64,000 nucleotides of DNA from Candidatus Saccharimonadota bacterium. GTDB lineage: Bacteria; Patescibacteriota; Saccharimonadia; Saccharimonadales; Saccharimonadaceae. This document shows positions 40,726 to 48,319 of the stretch, piece by piece. Numbering within the stretch: position 1 is the stretch's first letter; each line of letters starts with the position of its first letter. The DNA lies in NCBI GenBank assembly GCA_905372305.1, contig CAJPOP010000001.1:124001-188000 (forward strand), read 5' to 3'. A model generated the notes under the pieces. It searched no databases, had not been told where the DNA came from, and saw only the letters and a program-made list of their open reading frames with translations. The position numbers were made by a program, and so were the translations under genes.

Positions 40726-42126
40726 ATGAAAAAGAAAATAGTAGGATTATTCATCGCCGCTGTTGTTGCGGTGAATTTTATCGCGCCGCCGGCTGCGCAT
40801 GCCGGTTCAAAAACTATTCGGCTTCGCAGCGTGGTCAAAAGTTCGCTATCGAAAACCGAACAGAATTCCATCGCCTCAGGAAAAATAACGTTGACTACTA
40901 ACGACGCCAATTCGGAATTTTTGCTGGCGTACCAAGGCGGCGGACGCTTGGCCGAGACGGGCAGCGATGCGAGGATTTTGGTAGCGTATTTTGCTGTTGG
41001 CGGCTTGCTGGCGGCGCTGGGCGGCTATTTCTTGCTGCGCAGCAAAAAGGGCCGCGCTCTGCTGTTACTAGCGGTTAGCGTTGGCGGGTTGGCACTTAAC
41101 AATCAAGCGGCTTCGGCTATCATTGATAGTATCGGCGCAACCGACACGGTAACTGTGCAAGACGGCGAAAGTGTTGAGTATTCTCCACCAAAGATCGACG
41201 GCTATGAATATCTGGGGTATGCCAAGAGACCGGTTTCTGCGTCATCGGCAAATAATAACACAACTCCAAATCCGACACCGACTCCTACACCTACGCCTAC
41301 ACCGACTCCGTCGCCAACCGTCCCGGCAGCAGCTGGCAAATATAATCGCTTAGCTTTTGAAGATAATTTTGACTCAATCAGTACTATCGACACTGGCAAT
41401 ACTGGCGCGCCAGGTTTCAAATGGTACCCGGCGGGCGTGCACAAGTGGGGCAAACCCGACACTCAGCCAAGCGAATACTCTGTGAATAATTCGGTGCTGC
41501 GGATTGCTCCGACGCACAGTACTTACAACCGTAATTTCATGACGCGCGACCCGAATACGTATGTAGGACAGTCGTTTGGGCATGGCTATTACGAAGTGCG
41601 GATGCGCGTTGACGCTAATGGCGTGCGTAATGTGCCGCCGGAGGATTCCTCTTGGCCAGCGTTTTGGGCGCAGTCGAATCATCTGCATCGTTTGAATCAG
41701 CGGCCGTATGTCGAGCTTGATATGGTTGAGATTATGCGCAAAGATGAGTTTCTGGGTACGCTATGGGCGCATCACGGCGGCCAGTTTGATAAATCTTTAA
41801 TGATTAAAAATCGAAAAGCCGATTATCGAAATCCGAACTATCATTCAGCGGATTGGCATACGTACGGTTGTTTATGGGATACAAACGGCGTTGAATGGTA
41901 TATTGACGGCGTGTTGGTATTAAAGCAATATTGGGGAGAAAAGCGGAACCTCTTGGCGCCGAACGATCCGCAGCAAAATCCGGTAGCTGCCGATGGCACT
42001 AGTCCGACGCTTAGTAACCCGTTTGGACTATTTGATTCCGAGACAGCGATTGACGTTATTCTGGGCACCGGAAAGACCTGGCCGATGGAAGTCGATTGGG
42101 TTCGAATTTGGCAGCTGCCGCAGTAA
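40726..42126 (+). CDS. secreted glycosyl hydrolase family 16-like protein with an internal LAETG sorting signal
   Basis: 466 aa. Signal peptide about 1-26 (AAHAG). A short domain leads to L-A-E-T-G (75-79), a hydrophobic helix (82-102) and RSKKGR: a complete sortase-type signal in the middle of the protein. A second hydrophobic stretch follows (about 107-130), then a Pro-Thr repeat linker (about 180-203) and a GH16-type beta-sandwich (about 208-466): FEDNFDS, YEVRMRVD, WPAFWAQ, the catalytic E-L-D-M-V-E, WHTYGCLWDTNGVEWYIDGV. GH16 enzymes cut beta-glucans and related polysaccharides. The domain order is unusual, since sorting signals normally end a protein. It sits between grpE and dnaK, outside the heat-shock units. 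Confidence 0.85.
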   Translation: MKKKIVGLFIAAVVAVNFIAPPAAHAGSKTIRLRSVVKSSLSKTEQNSIASGKITLTTNDANSEFLLAYQGGGRLAETGSDARILVAYFAVGGLLAALGGYFLLRSKKGRALLLLAVSVGGLALNNQAASAIIDSIGATDTVTVQDGESVEYSPPKIDGYEYLGYAKRPVSASSANNNTTPNPTPTPTPTPTPTPSPTVPAAAGKYNRLAFEDNFDSISTIDTGNTGAPGFKWYPAGVHKWGKPDTQPSEYSVNNSVLRIAPTHSTYNRNFMTRDPNTYVGQSFGHGYYEVRMRVDANGVRNVPPEDSSWPAFWAQSNHLHRLNQRPYVELDMVEIMRKDEFLGTLWAHHGGQFDKSLMIKNRKADYRNPNYHSADWHTYGCLWDTNGVEWYIDGVLVLKQYWGEKRNLLAPNDPQQNPVAADGTSPTLSNPFGLFDSETAIDVILGTGKTWPMEVDWVRIWQLPQ

Positions 42127-42185
42127 ACTGTCTTTTTGACGCGGAATTCATGTCAGCACGCGCTTATCGCACTTTTGGCTAATTA

Positions 42186-42749
42186 TTGCTGCTAATAATG
42201 ATAGTCGTTGGATCTTATAATAGCATGGTGGCTAGCCGCGAGTCGGTCAATACAGCGTGGAGCAAGGTCGAGTCGCAATATCAACGGCGCAGCGACTTAA
42301 TTTCTAGCCTCGTGAACACCGTCAAGGGCGCGGCTAATTTCGAACAAGAGACATTAACAAAGGTGGTCGAGGCGCGCGCTAAAGCTACGCAAATCAAAGT
42401 CGATGCCAATAATCCAGATGACATAGCCAAATTCCAGCAGGCTCAAAGCGAGGTTAGCTCGTCGCTCAGTCGGCTGTTGGCGGTTGCCGAAAACTATCCG
42501 CAGCTCAAAGCAACGGAAAACTTCAAAGACTTGCAATCGCAGCTGGAGGGTACGGAAAATCGTATCACGGTAGCGCGCAATGATTTTAACGATGCCGCCA
42601 GGTCGTACAATACGAAAATTAAATCTTTCCCGGCGAATTTGCTAGCGGGCATGTTTGGTTTCAAAGAGCGGCCGTACTTTGAAGCTGACGCTGATGCCAA
42701 GAAAGCTCCGTCGGTTAATTTCGGTACGCCAACTAAACAAGAAAATTAG
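42186..42749 (+). CDS. LemA family protein, N-terminus shortened
   Basis: 187 aa from a TTG at 42186, or 183 from the ATG at 42198. The LemA core is standard: GSYNSMVASRESVNTAWSKVESQYQRRSDLISSLVNTVKGAANFEQETLTKVVEARAKAT, and PQLKATENFKDLQSQLEGTENRI, ending FPANLLAGMFGF. The membrane anchor before it is only about eight hydrophobic residues (LLIMIVVG), where LemA normally has about 20. A stop codon precedes the frame, so the anchor appears to have been cut. LemA is a membrane-tethered helical bundle of unknown role often encoded with a TPM-domain protein, and a vestige of one follows at once. Confidence 0.88.
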   Translation: MLLIMIVVGSYNSMVASRESVNTAWSKVESQYQRRSDLISSLVNTVKGAANFEQETLTKVVEARAKATQIKVDANNPDDIAKFQQAQSEVSSSLSRLLAVAENYPQLKATENFKDLQSQLEGTENRITVARNDFNDAARSYNTKIKSFPANLLAGMFGFKERPYFEADADAKKAPSVNFGTPTKQEN

Positions 42750-42873
42750 CTATGCGTTGGCGAAGCTTGGCAGTATCGGTTCGGGCGGCAGTTCTAACAG
42801 TTCAGGCGGCTCGTCTGGCGGCAGCTTTGGCGGCGGCGGGTTTTCTGGCGGCGGTGCCAGCGGCGGTTGGTAA
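42748..42873 (+). pseudogene. vestige of a TPM/YgcG-type protein: glycine-rich C-terminal tail only
   Basis: A 41-codon open stretch right after lemA reads SYALAKLGSIGSGGSS and ends SFGGGGFSGGGASGGW with a stop. This is the hallmark C-terminal tail of TPM-domain (YgcG-like) membrane proteins, which are often encoded directly after lemA. The TPM domain and the membrane helix are missing and there is no start codon for it. It is best read as a deletion remnant. Confidence 0.75.
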
Positions 42874-42903
42874 AATTTAGCTTTCTGTATTATAATTCTA
42901 AGC

Positions 42904-43692
42904 ATGCGTAAAGTTTTTGGGATAATTTTAGCTGCGCTTGTCGCAGTGTCGGCTGGGGGCTCGTTTGCTAGTGCAGCCGGTTATGTAAATCAAGCTGATA
43001 TTGATATAATTACCGATTCGGACAAGGCGTATACAGATTTTATAAAATCGACAAATGACGAGAAATCCGTAACCAACGGTATGGTACTTGCTCAAGCTGT
43101 AACTGCGTCATCGGCATTCAGAAATGTTGCCAATCATAATTTTTCTTCCAAGCTAGGTGCTGAATATAGCAGGAAAGCGGCGGAAGTTAAAAAGTATGCC
43201 GGAGAAACCAAGGTGCTGCTCGACAAGATTGCTGCCGCTTTGCGCGGAAATGACTATAATAGCGCTAACCAATATTTGAACCAAATCCAGAACTCTGCCA
43301 AGAAATACTATGCAGCTATGGAAGGGATGAATAAAGCTGTTAGCGAGTCTAATTCGCATTCAGGAATTTTGTACTTGTCGGTGACAATTGTTGCAGCGGT
43401 CATAGCAGCCGGATCGTTTGTTTGGTTCGCTATTGGCAGAGGTAAGCAGTTGAGCCCTAGTCTTTTGGCGGCGCGTAAATCGGTTGCCTTTTCGTCATTA
43501 GCTCCGCTGGTTGGCGCTGTTATCACGTATGCAACGTTTATACTAGCCAGCAACACCGGCGGTACTTACACGATTGCTTACGGTTTGATTTTGATTGGTT
43601 CGGTAGTTTATATTCTTTCAGTTGTGAAATATATTAATCTAGCCAAAAAGACGCCAGCGGTACCGCCAGTCCAGCCGACTACTACAAAATAG
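42904..43692 (+). CDS. membrane protein with signal peptide and helical outer domain, unknown function
   Basis: 262 aa. Signal peptide about 1-23 (FASA|AGY). Residues about 24-150 are hydrophilic and helical, with paired helices around KKYAGETKVLLDKIAAALRG and KKYYAAMEGMNKAVSE. Three membrane helices follow (about 155-178, 198-220, 226-248), then a Pro-rich tail (TPAVPPVQPTTTK). TATAAT (42891-42896) lies 7 nt before the ATG, so the message is likely leaderless. No family recognised. Confidence 0.65.
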   Translation: MRKVFGIILAALVAVSAGGSFASAAGYVNQADIDIITDSDKAYTDFIKSTNDEKSVTNGMVLAQAVTASSAFRNVANHNFSSKLGAEYSRKAAEVKKYAGETKVLLDKIAAALRGNDYNSANQYLNQIQNSAKKYYAAMEGMNKAVSESNSHSGILYLSVTIVAAVIAAGSFVWFAIGRGKQLSPSLLAARKSVAFSSLAPLVGAVITYATFILASNTGGTYTIAYGLILIGSVVYILSVVKYINLAKKTPAVPPVQPTTTK

Positions 43693-43713
43693 ACAGTAAT
43701 GCAAAAATCTAAA

Positions 43714-43785
43714 TTAGCACTCTTGACACGGGAGTGCTAATTATTTATACTGAAATAGTTGGCACTCGTGAATAAAGAGTGCTAA
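43714..43785 (+). promoter_or_regulatory. tandem CIRCE operators and promoter of dnaK
   Basis: CIRCE 1: TTAGCACTC (43714-43722), 9 bp, GAGTGCTAA (43732-43740), perfect. Its spacer contains TTGACA (43723-43728), the -35 box, with TATACT (43746-43751) 17 bp on. CIRCE 2: TTGGCACTC (43759-43767), 9 bp, GAGTGCTAA (43777-43785), begins right at the expected start site. Two HrcA dimers could cover both the -35 and the start. Confidence 0.96.
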
Positions 43786-43835
43786 AATGAATATAAGAAA
43801 AACCAGATGTGATCAAAATAAGAAAGGGGAATCAT

Positions 43836-45728
43836 ATGGGTAAAATTATCGGAATTGACCTTGGTACAACCAACAGCGCCTTTGCATATATGCTGGCGGG
43901 TAAGCCAGAAGTTATCGCTAACGCTGAGGGCAATCGCACGACGCCTTCGGTGGTCGCTATCAATAAAAAAGGCGAGCGTTTAGTCGGACAAGTGGCGCAG
44001 CGTCAGCGTGTGACTAATCCAAAGAACACCATTTACGGTGTCAAGCGCTTGATCGGCCGTAAGTTTAATGACAAGGAAGTCCAAAAAGACTTGGATATCA
44101 TGCCGTACCAAATTGCTAAAAAAGGCACTGGCGTGGCCGTGAAAATGGGCGACAAAGAATACACGCCAGAAGAAGTCTCAGCCATGATCCTCAGCAAGAT
44201 CAAAGCTGATGCTGAGGCATTCCTGGGTGAAAAAGTCACCGAAGCCGTCATCACCGTGCCAGCCTACTTTGACGATTCGCAGCGCCAAGCAACCAAAGAT
44301 GCTGGTAAAATTGCCGGCCTGGAAGTTAAGCGCATCATCAATGAGCCAACGGCTGCTGCTCTGGCGTACGGCCTGGAAAAAGGCAAAAATGACGAAACCA
44401 TCGTTGTCTTTGACCTTGGTGGCGGTACGTTTGACGTTTCTATTTTGGAACTCGGCGACGGCGTATTTGAGGTGAAAGCCACCAATGGCGACACTCACCT
44501 GGGCGGCGAGGACTTTGACAACGTCATCGTTAATTACTTCCTGGATGACTTTAAGTCTAAAGAGGGTATCGACCTGCGTAAAGACAACGCGGCCATGCAG
44601 CGCCTGAAGGACGAAGCTGAAAAGGCCAAGAAGGAGCTGTCAACGGTTACTGAATACGAAGTTAATATTCCGTTTATCACCGCTGATGCTGACGGGCCAA
44701 AGCATTTTGAGCTGAGCCTGACACGGGCCAAGCTGGAAGATTTGGTGAAAGATTTGCTAGCGCGCCTCGACGGCCCAGTTGAAAAAGCGCTCAAAGACGC
44801 TAAATTGTCAAAATCTGACGTCAATGAAATCGTCATGGTTGGCGGTATGACCCGCATGCCGGCAGTGGTCGAGCGGGTGAAGAAATTGTTCGGTAAAGAC
44901 CCAATGCAGGGTGTCAATCCAGACGAAGTGGTGGCAGTTGGTGCGGCTATTCAGGGTGGCGTGCTGGCTGGTGATGTTAAGGACGTGCTGCTACTGGACG
45001 TGACGCCGCTCAGTCTTGGCATCGAGACGATGGGCGGGGTGTCAACCAAGCTGATCGAGCGCAATACCACCGTACCGACCAGCAAGAGCGAAGTATTCTC
45101 GACGGCTGCCGACAATCAGCCGCAAGTGGAGATCCACGTATTGCAGGGTGAGCGCGAATTTGCCAATGACAACAAGAGTTTGGGTCGTTTTGTCCTTGAC
45201 GGCATCGCACCAGCGCCACGTGGTATTCCACAGATTGAAGTGACGTTCAATATCGACGCCAACGGTATTCTCAATGTTACTGCTAAAGATAAAGGCACTG
45301 GCAAAGAGCAATCAATTACCATCCAAAACTCTGGCAATATGAGCAAGGAAGACATCGAAAAAGCTCAGAAAGAAGCCGAACTGCACGCTGACGAGGATAA
45401 GAAAAAGCGCGAAACCGTTGACGCTAAAAACCAGCTAGAAAACGCCATCTACCAGGCAAAGAAAATGCCAGACGAGTTTAAGGATAAGATTTCTGACGAC
45501 GATAAGAAGGCGATTGACGAAGCGGTCAAGGAAGCGGAGAAGCACAAAGACGCTGATGACAAAGACGAGCTGGAGGCAGCAGCCAAAGCACTGCAGGACG
45601 CCATCATGCCAATCGGCGCCAAAATGTACCAGCAAGCTGCTGAGGACAACAAGGCTGATGAATCTAAGGACGATAAAAAGTCTGACAAGGACGAGCCAGT
45701 CGAGGGCGAGGTGGTCGACGAGAAGTAG
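43836..45728 (+). CDS. dnaK: chaperone protein DnaK (Hsp70)
   Basis: 630 aa from the ATG at 43836 with AAGGGG ahead; a GTG nine codons upstream is in frame but less likely. MGKIIGIDLGTTNSAFAY, AVITVPAYFDDSQRQATKDAG, VFDLGGGTFDVSILEL and IVMVGGMTRMPAV define the nucleotide-binding domain; the linker KDVLLLDVTPLSLGIET and the beta-sandwich and lid regions follow. The C-terminus is Lys/Asp/Glu-rich and ends GEVVDEK, close to the canonical EEVD-like acidic ending of bacterial DnaK. It works with DnaJ (48320) and GrpE (40155). Two CIRCE operators control it. Confidence 0.99.
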   Translation: MGKIIGIDLGTTNSAFAYMLAGKPEVIANAEGNRTTPSVVAINKKGERLVGQVAQRQRVTNPKNTIYGVKRLIGRKFNDKEVQKDLDIMPYQIAKKGTGVAVKMGDKEYTPEEVSAMILSKIKADAEAFLGEKVTEAVITVPAYFDDSQRQATKDAGKIAGLEVKRIINEPTAAALAYGLEKGKNDETIVVFDLGGGTFDVSILELGDGVFEVKATNGDTHLGGEDFDNVIVNYFLDDFKSKEGIDLRKDNAAMQRLKDEAEKAKKELSTVTEYEVNIPFITADADGPKHFELSLTRAKLEDLVKDLLARLDGPVEKALKDAKLSKSDVNEIVMVGGMTRMPAVVERVKKLFGKDPMQGVNPDEVVAVGAAIQGGVLAGDVKDVLLLDVTPLSLGIETMGGVSTKLIERNTTVPTSKSEVFSTAADNQPQVEIHVLQGEREFANDNKSLGRFVLDGIAPAPRGIPQIEVTFNIDANGILNVTAKDKGTGKEQSITIQNSGNMSKEDIEKAQKEAELHADEDKKKRETVDAKNQLENAIYQAKKMPDEFKDKISDDDKKAIDEAVKEAEKHKDADDKDELEAAAKALQDAIMPIGAKMYQQAAEDNKADESKDDKKSDKDEPVEGEVVDEK

Positions 45729-45751
45729 CCCCAGAGCTTCAGTCTATAAAA

Positions 45752-46558
45752 TTATAATGCTGCAGTTTCATGAGACTGCAGCATTTTATTAAGATTGAGT
45801 TTTTCCTGTCTCAATCTTTCTTGCTCCAGTCTTCTCTGGCTATCTTTGAGTCGTTTTACTGACACAATCCCTGTTGCTACCAGATGAGCATCAGTTGCTG
45901 TTGCTAGGACTTCACGAGCCCAGCCCGGTATTTTTTTGCCAAGCGGGGAATCGAGAAGAGCGTTCACAAAAAGATAATTCACAGTACTGTATTTACCGCT
46001 GAACAGATCGCTTTTTGGCGAGGCGTCAACGCTAATGGCGCCGCCAGTTTCCTCAGTTATTTTATCGCGCTGATATGTGACGCAAAGGTCGCGAGCTATT
46101 CGCGTTACTACGTGAGGCCAAGATATTCGACCTCGGGATGCCATGCTAATTTCCTTAACCCAACGGGAGACTTTGTCGCCAAGCAGTTGGTCTGCGAGTC
46201 CACCGAAGGCGGTTTTTCCGCCAGTTCCTCTGGCGATCATGCCGTCAAGCCCGTCGCTGGCTGCAAAGATTACATCGCCAATCGTATCTGTCCATCCGCG
46301 TTCGCTGTCTGGCTTGCCAAACTTAACGCCTTCTCGAACCAGCCTCCCGAAAGAAACTGCTGTTGCTGCAACAGCGCCTAACCTTTGTTTGGTGGTCATC
46401 TTAGGCCATTCTTCATTGCGCGTTTCTCGATATTTTTCGGAAGCCAGGTTGGCTCCTGTTGCTCTGGCGGCTACTTCAGCCATCTTTCTAAAAATGCGCT
46501 TAGGGGTTTCTGGATATTCTTTATGCTCTGGTTTGCAATTGGTGTCAGATTCTTTCAT
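45752..46558 (-). CDS. protein with a CDP-alcohol phosphatidyltransferase-like motif but few hydrophobic helices
   Basis: 268 aa. The stretch S-D-G-L-D-G-M-I-A-R, eight residues, then GGLADQLLGDK (about residues 93-121) fits D-x2-D-G-x2-A-R-x8-G-x3-D of the CDP-alcohol phosphatidyltransferase family; the last Asp is one residue too far. True family members have six membrane helices, but here only weak hydrophobic stretches occur (about 60-72, 85-95), and the protein is otherwise charged. It may be a degenerate or soluble relative. ATG lies 6 nt behind a reverse TATAAT. Its stop codon lies inside the dnaK terminator. Confidence 0.55.
   Translation of the reverse strand: MKESDTNCKPEHKEYPETPKRIFRKMAEVAARATGANLASEKYRETRNEEWPKMTTKQRLGAVAATAVSFGRLVREGVKFGKPDSERGWTDTIGDVIFAASDGLDGMIARGTGGKTAFGGLADQLLGDKVSRWVKEISMASRGRISWPHVVTRIARDLCVTYQRDKITEETGGAISVDASPKSDLFSGKYSTVNYLFVNALLDSPLGKKIPGWAREVLATATDAHLVATGIVSVKRLKDSQRRLEQERLRQEKLNLNKMLQSHETAAL
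45756..45789. terminator. bidirectional terminator between dnaK and the convergent gene
   Basis: AATGCTGCAGT (45756-45766) pairs with ACTGCAGCATT (45775-45785) around an 8-nt loop, then TTATT. An eleven-base-pair stem with A/T flanks on both sides serves both strands. Confidence 0.9.
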
Positions 46559-46701
46559 GGATTAATTATAACAGACGCTAAATCTCTCAATCGTGAAAGC
46601 CAAAATTTGCAGAGATTTAATTAAGTCGGGGAAATCGTATGTTTATAAAACTTAAACAGCAATCTCAAAACGCGAACATCAGGTCGTCTATAAATTTTTA
46701 T

Positions 46702-47520
46702 TTAAGCAATTACTAGTTCGGGTTTGCTGACCGTTGCGCCTATGATATATCTAGCCGCTGTTATGGCTGACGGGACGGCCAGTTCATCGTAGTCTCCGAA
46801 AACCTCTTCGTCAATGCGCGCGCCTATTTCGCGAGCCATAGCTTCGTTAAGAAATTCGATGTCGATAATTTGACCTGACTGGCGCCGTCCATCGGAATAG
46901 TACGCCTGCCAGGCATGGTAATCTTTATCCAACCTGGCTGTAATACGCTCCAAGTCACACATTGGAACTCTACCGATTTCTGGCCGGCTCAGCGGAGGTA
47001 TATTATCGTAATTATCTGGCTTCAAGACGATGTCAGCGTGTCTTTCGGCGTCTATATCTATAATGACGCTCAAAACATCAATGCGGCTAGTTTCTCCAGT
47101 TTGTAAATTTAGCTCAACAACACGCCAGGCGTCAGGATCTTCGCGCCAATCATCTTTCATAACAGAAATGGCGCTATACCGGACTGTGCCGTCCCACTTA
47201 TCTTTTAAGGGCAGTATTCCGGCTACGACTGGGACGGAATAAACATATTCCTGTCCGTTGATTTTACGTTCCGGCCAGGGATGCCTGCCGGAAAATCGCT
47301 TGCTGCGGTCAGAGTCGCCCATCTCCTCCCATTTCATGATGCCAAAGGCGCTGGCAATCTCGGGATCGGTAGCAATGGTTTTTGCTAACGGTCCAAGTTT
47401 GACAATCTGTTCCTCTTCTTCGGGCGAGTAAACCCGCTTCTCCAATGCTTCGCTGCTGGGCGGCAAAGGATTAAAGTTGCTATACGGCTGCTTTACGGCA
47501 GTCAGTGTTTCGCTTGTCAT
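46702..47520 (-). CDS. hypothetical soluble protein
   Basis: 272 aa behind a GAGGAAA ribosome site. It has a disordered start (residues 1-30), a central part with strands such as YVYSVPVVAGILPLK and WRVVELNLQTGETSRIDVLSVIIDID, and a helical end. Acidic, with no signal or membrane segment. A conserved-looking R-H-P-W-P-E-R run lies near 80. No family recognised. It stands between dnaK and dnaJ with a 140-bp A/T-rich gap on its 3' side in which I see nothing definite. Confidence 0.55.
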   Translation of the reverse strand: MTSETLTAVKQPYSNFNPLPPSSEALEKRVYSPEEEEQIVKLGPLAKTIATDPEIASAFGIMKWEEMGDSDRSKRFSGRHPWPERKINGQEYVYSVPVVAGILPLKDKWDGTVRYSAISVMKDDWREDPDAWRVVELNLQTGETSRIDVLSVIIDIDAERHADIVLKPDNYDNIPPLSRPEIGRVPMCDLERITARLDKDYHAWQAYYSDGRRQSGQIIDIEFLNEAMAREIGARIDEEVFGDYDELAVPSAITAARYIIGATVSKPELVIA

Positions 47521-47642
47521 GGTTTCCTCGCTTCGACTTGTATATTTATATCTTACAAAGTCTATGCTTCCTATATATCACAAGGCGGGTTAAATGTCAA
47601 TGATTCTAACGATTTTTCCGCATTTCCTGGTATAATAAAATC

Positions 47643-48272
47643 ATGAGTAGAGACTCTGCCCTCCGGTTTTATCGTCTCAATCGTCTGCAAATTCTTTGCG
47701 TACTATATACGGCGATTCTGACGCTTGGCGTGCTGGTGGCGGCAACTCTATCTGATGACTCGCGCTGGATGGGCTGGAGTCTTAGCCGGCTGGGTGAGAC
47801 GGTAGTTAACCGTCATTCTGCTTTAGCCTTTAATGCCGGAGTTTTTATGTCAAGCTTGGTGCTTATTATGATAGGTGTTGGCATGTCTAAAGGCTATGTC
47901 AAACTGCGGCAGCTGCGTACTGCCAAGGTATCTGTTTGGTTGATAACACTTCTGGCGATTTGTATGATTGGCGTGGCGCTTTGTCCTAACGATACCATGC
48001 ATGCAGTGCACTTTATTTTCTCGCGCGGCGTAGTCGTTATGATGGTGGCTGTCATGCTGATGTTGCCGTCAAGCCTCAGTTATTTAACGCGCCGCCAACG
48101 GATGTTGTCGTTTAGTTTTCCGGTTTTTATGGCTTTATTGGCAGCGCAGGGTTATGTTTTGAGAAGTTTTTGGTTTGTAATTGTTGAAGTAATACTTGGG
48201 CTTTTTGCGGCCGCTTGGCTGTTTGCAATCTGTCGCCATCTGGATATGCGCCTACAGGAGCAGAGCGACTAA
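47643..48272 (+). CDS. DUF998-like six-helix membrane protein
   Basis: 209 aa. Six hydrophobic helices are visible (about 15-38, 60-82, 92-112, 120-143, 155-172, 178-200). The arrangement, with SRLGE after the first helix and HFIFSRGVVVMMV in the middle, resembles the DUF998 family (HXXE-type small membrane proteins). TATAAT (47631-47636) lies 6 nt before the ATG. It runs toward dnaJ and ends 1 bp before the dnaJ CIRCE site. Function unknown. Confidence 0.6.
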   Translation: MSRDSALRFYRLNRLQILCVLYTAILTLGVLVAATLSDDSRWMGWSLSRLGETVVNRHSALAFNAGVFMSSLVLIMIGVGMSKGYVKLRQLRTAKVSVWLITLLAICMIGVALCPNDTMHAVHFIFSRGVVVMMVAVMLMLPSSLSYLTRRQRMLSFSFPVFMALLAAQGYVLRSFWFVIVEVILGLFAAAWLFAICRHLDMRLQEQSD

Positions 48273-48273
48273 T

Positions 48274-48311
48274 TTAGCACTCTTGCGCGTCGAGTGCTAA
48301 AAGCGTATAAT
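48274..48311 (+). promoter_or_regulatory. CIRCE operator and promoter of dnaJ
   Basis: TTAGCACTC (48274-48282), 9 bp, GAGTGCTAA (48292-48300), perfect. TTGCGC (48283-48288) sits at the same spacer position as in hrcA and dnaK and TATAAT (48306-48311) follows at 17 bp. The dnaJ ATG is 8 nt past the -10 box. Confidence 0.95.
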
Positions 48312-48319
48312 AAACGTAT

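Noticed and set aside
41271..41330. Microsatellite-like (CCTACA/CCGACT) repeat
   Set aside because: It is the coding sequence of a Pro-Thr linker between the membrane part and the GH16 domain; imperfect codon use argues for selection on the protein.
43840..45700. Long reverse-strand frames opposite dnaK, ftsH and dnaJ
   Set aside because: They are shadows of high-GC3 coding sequence, lack start signals and show no protein family features.
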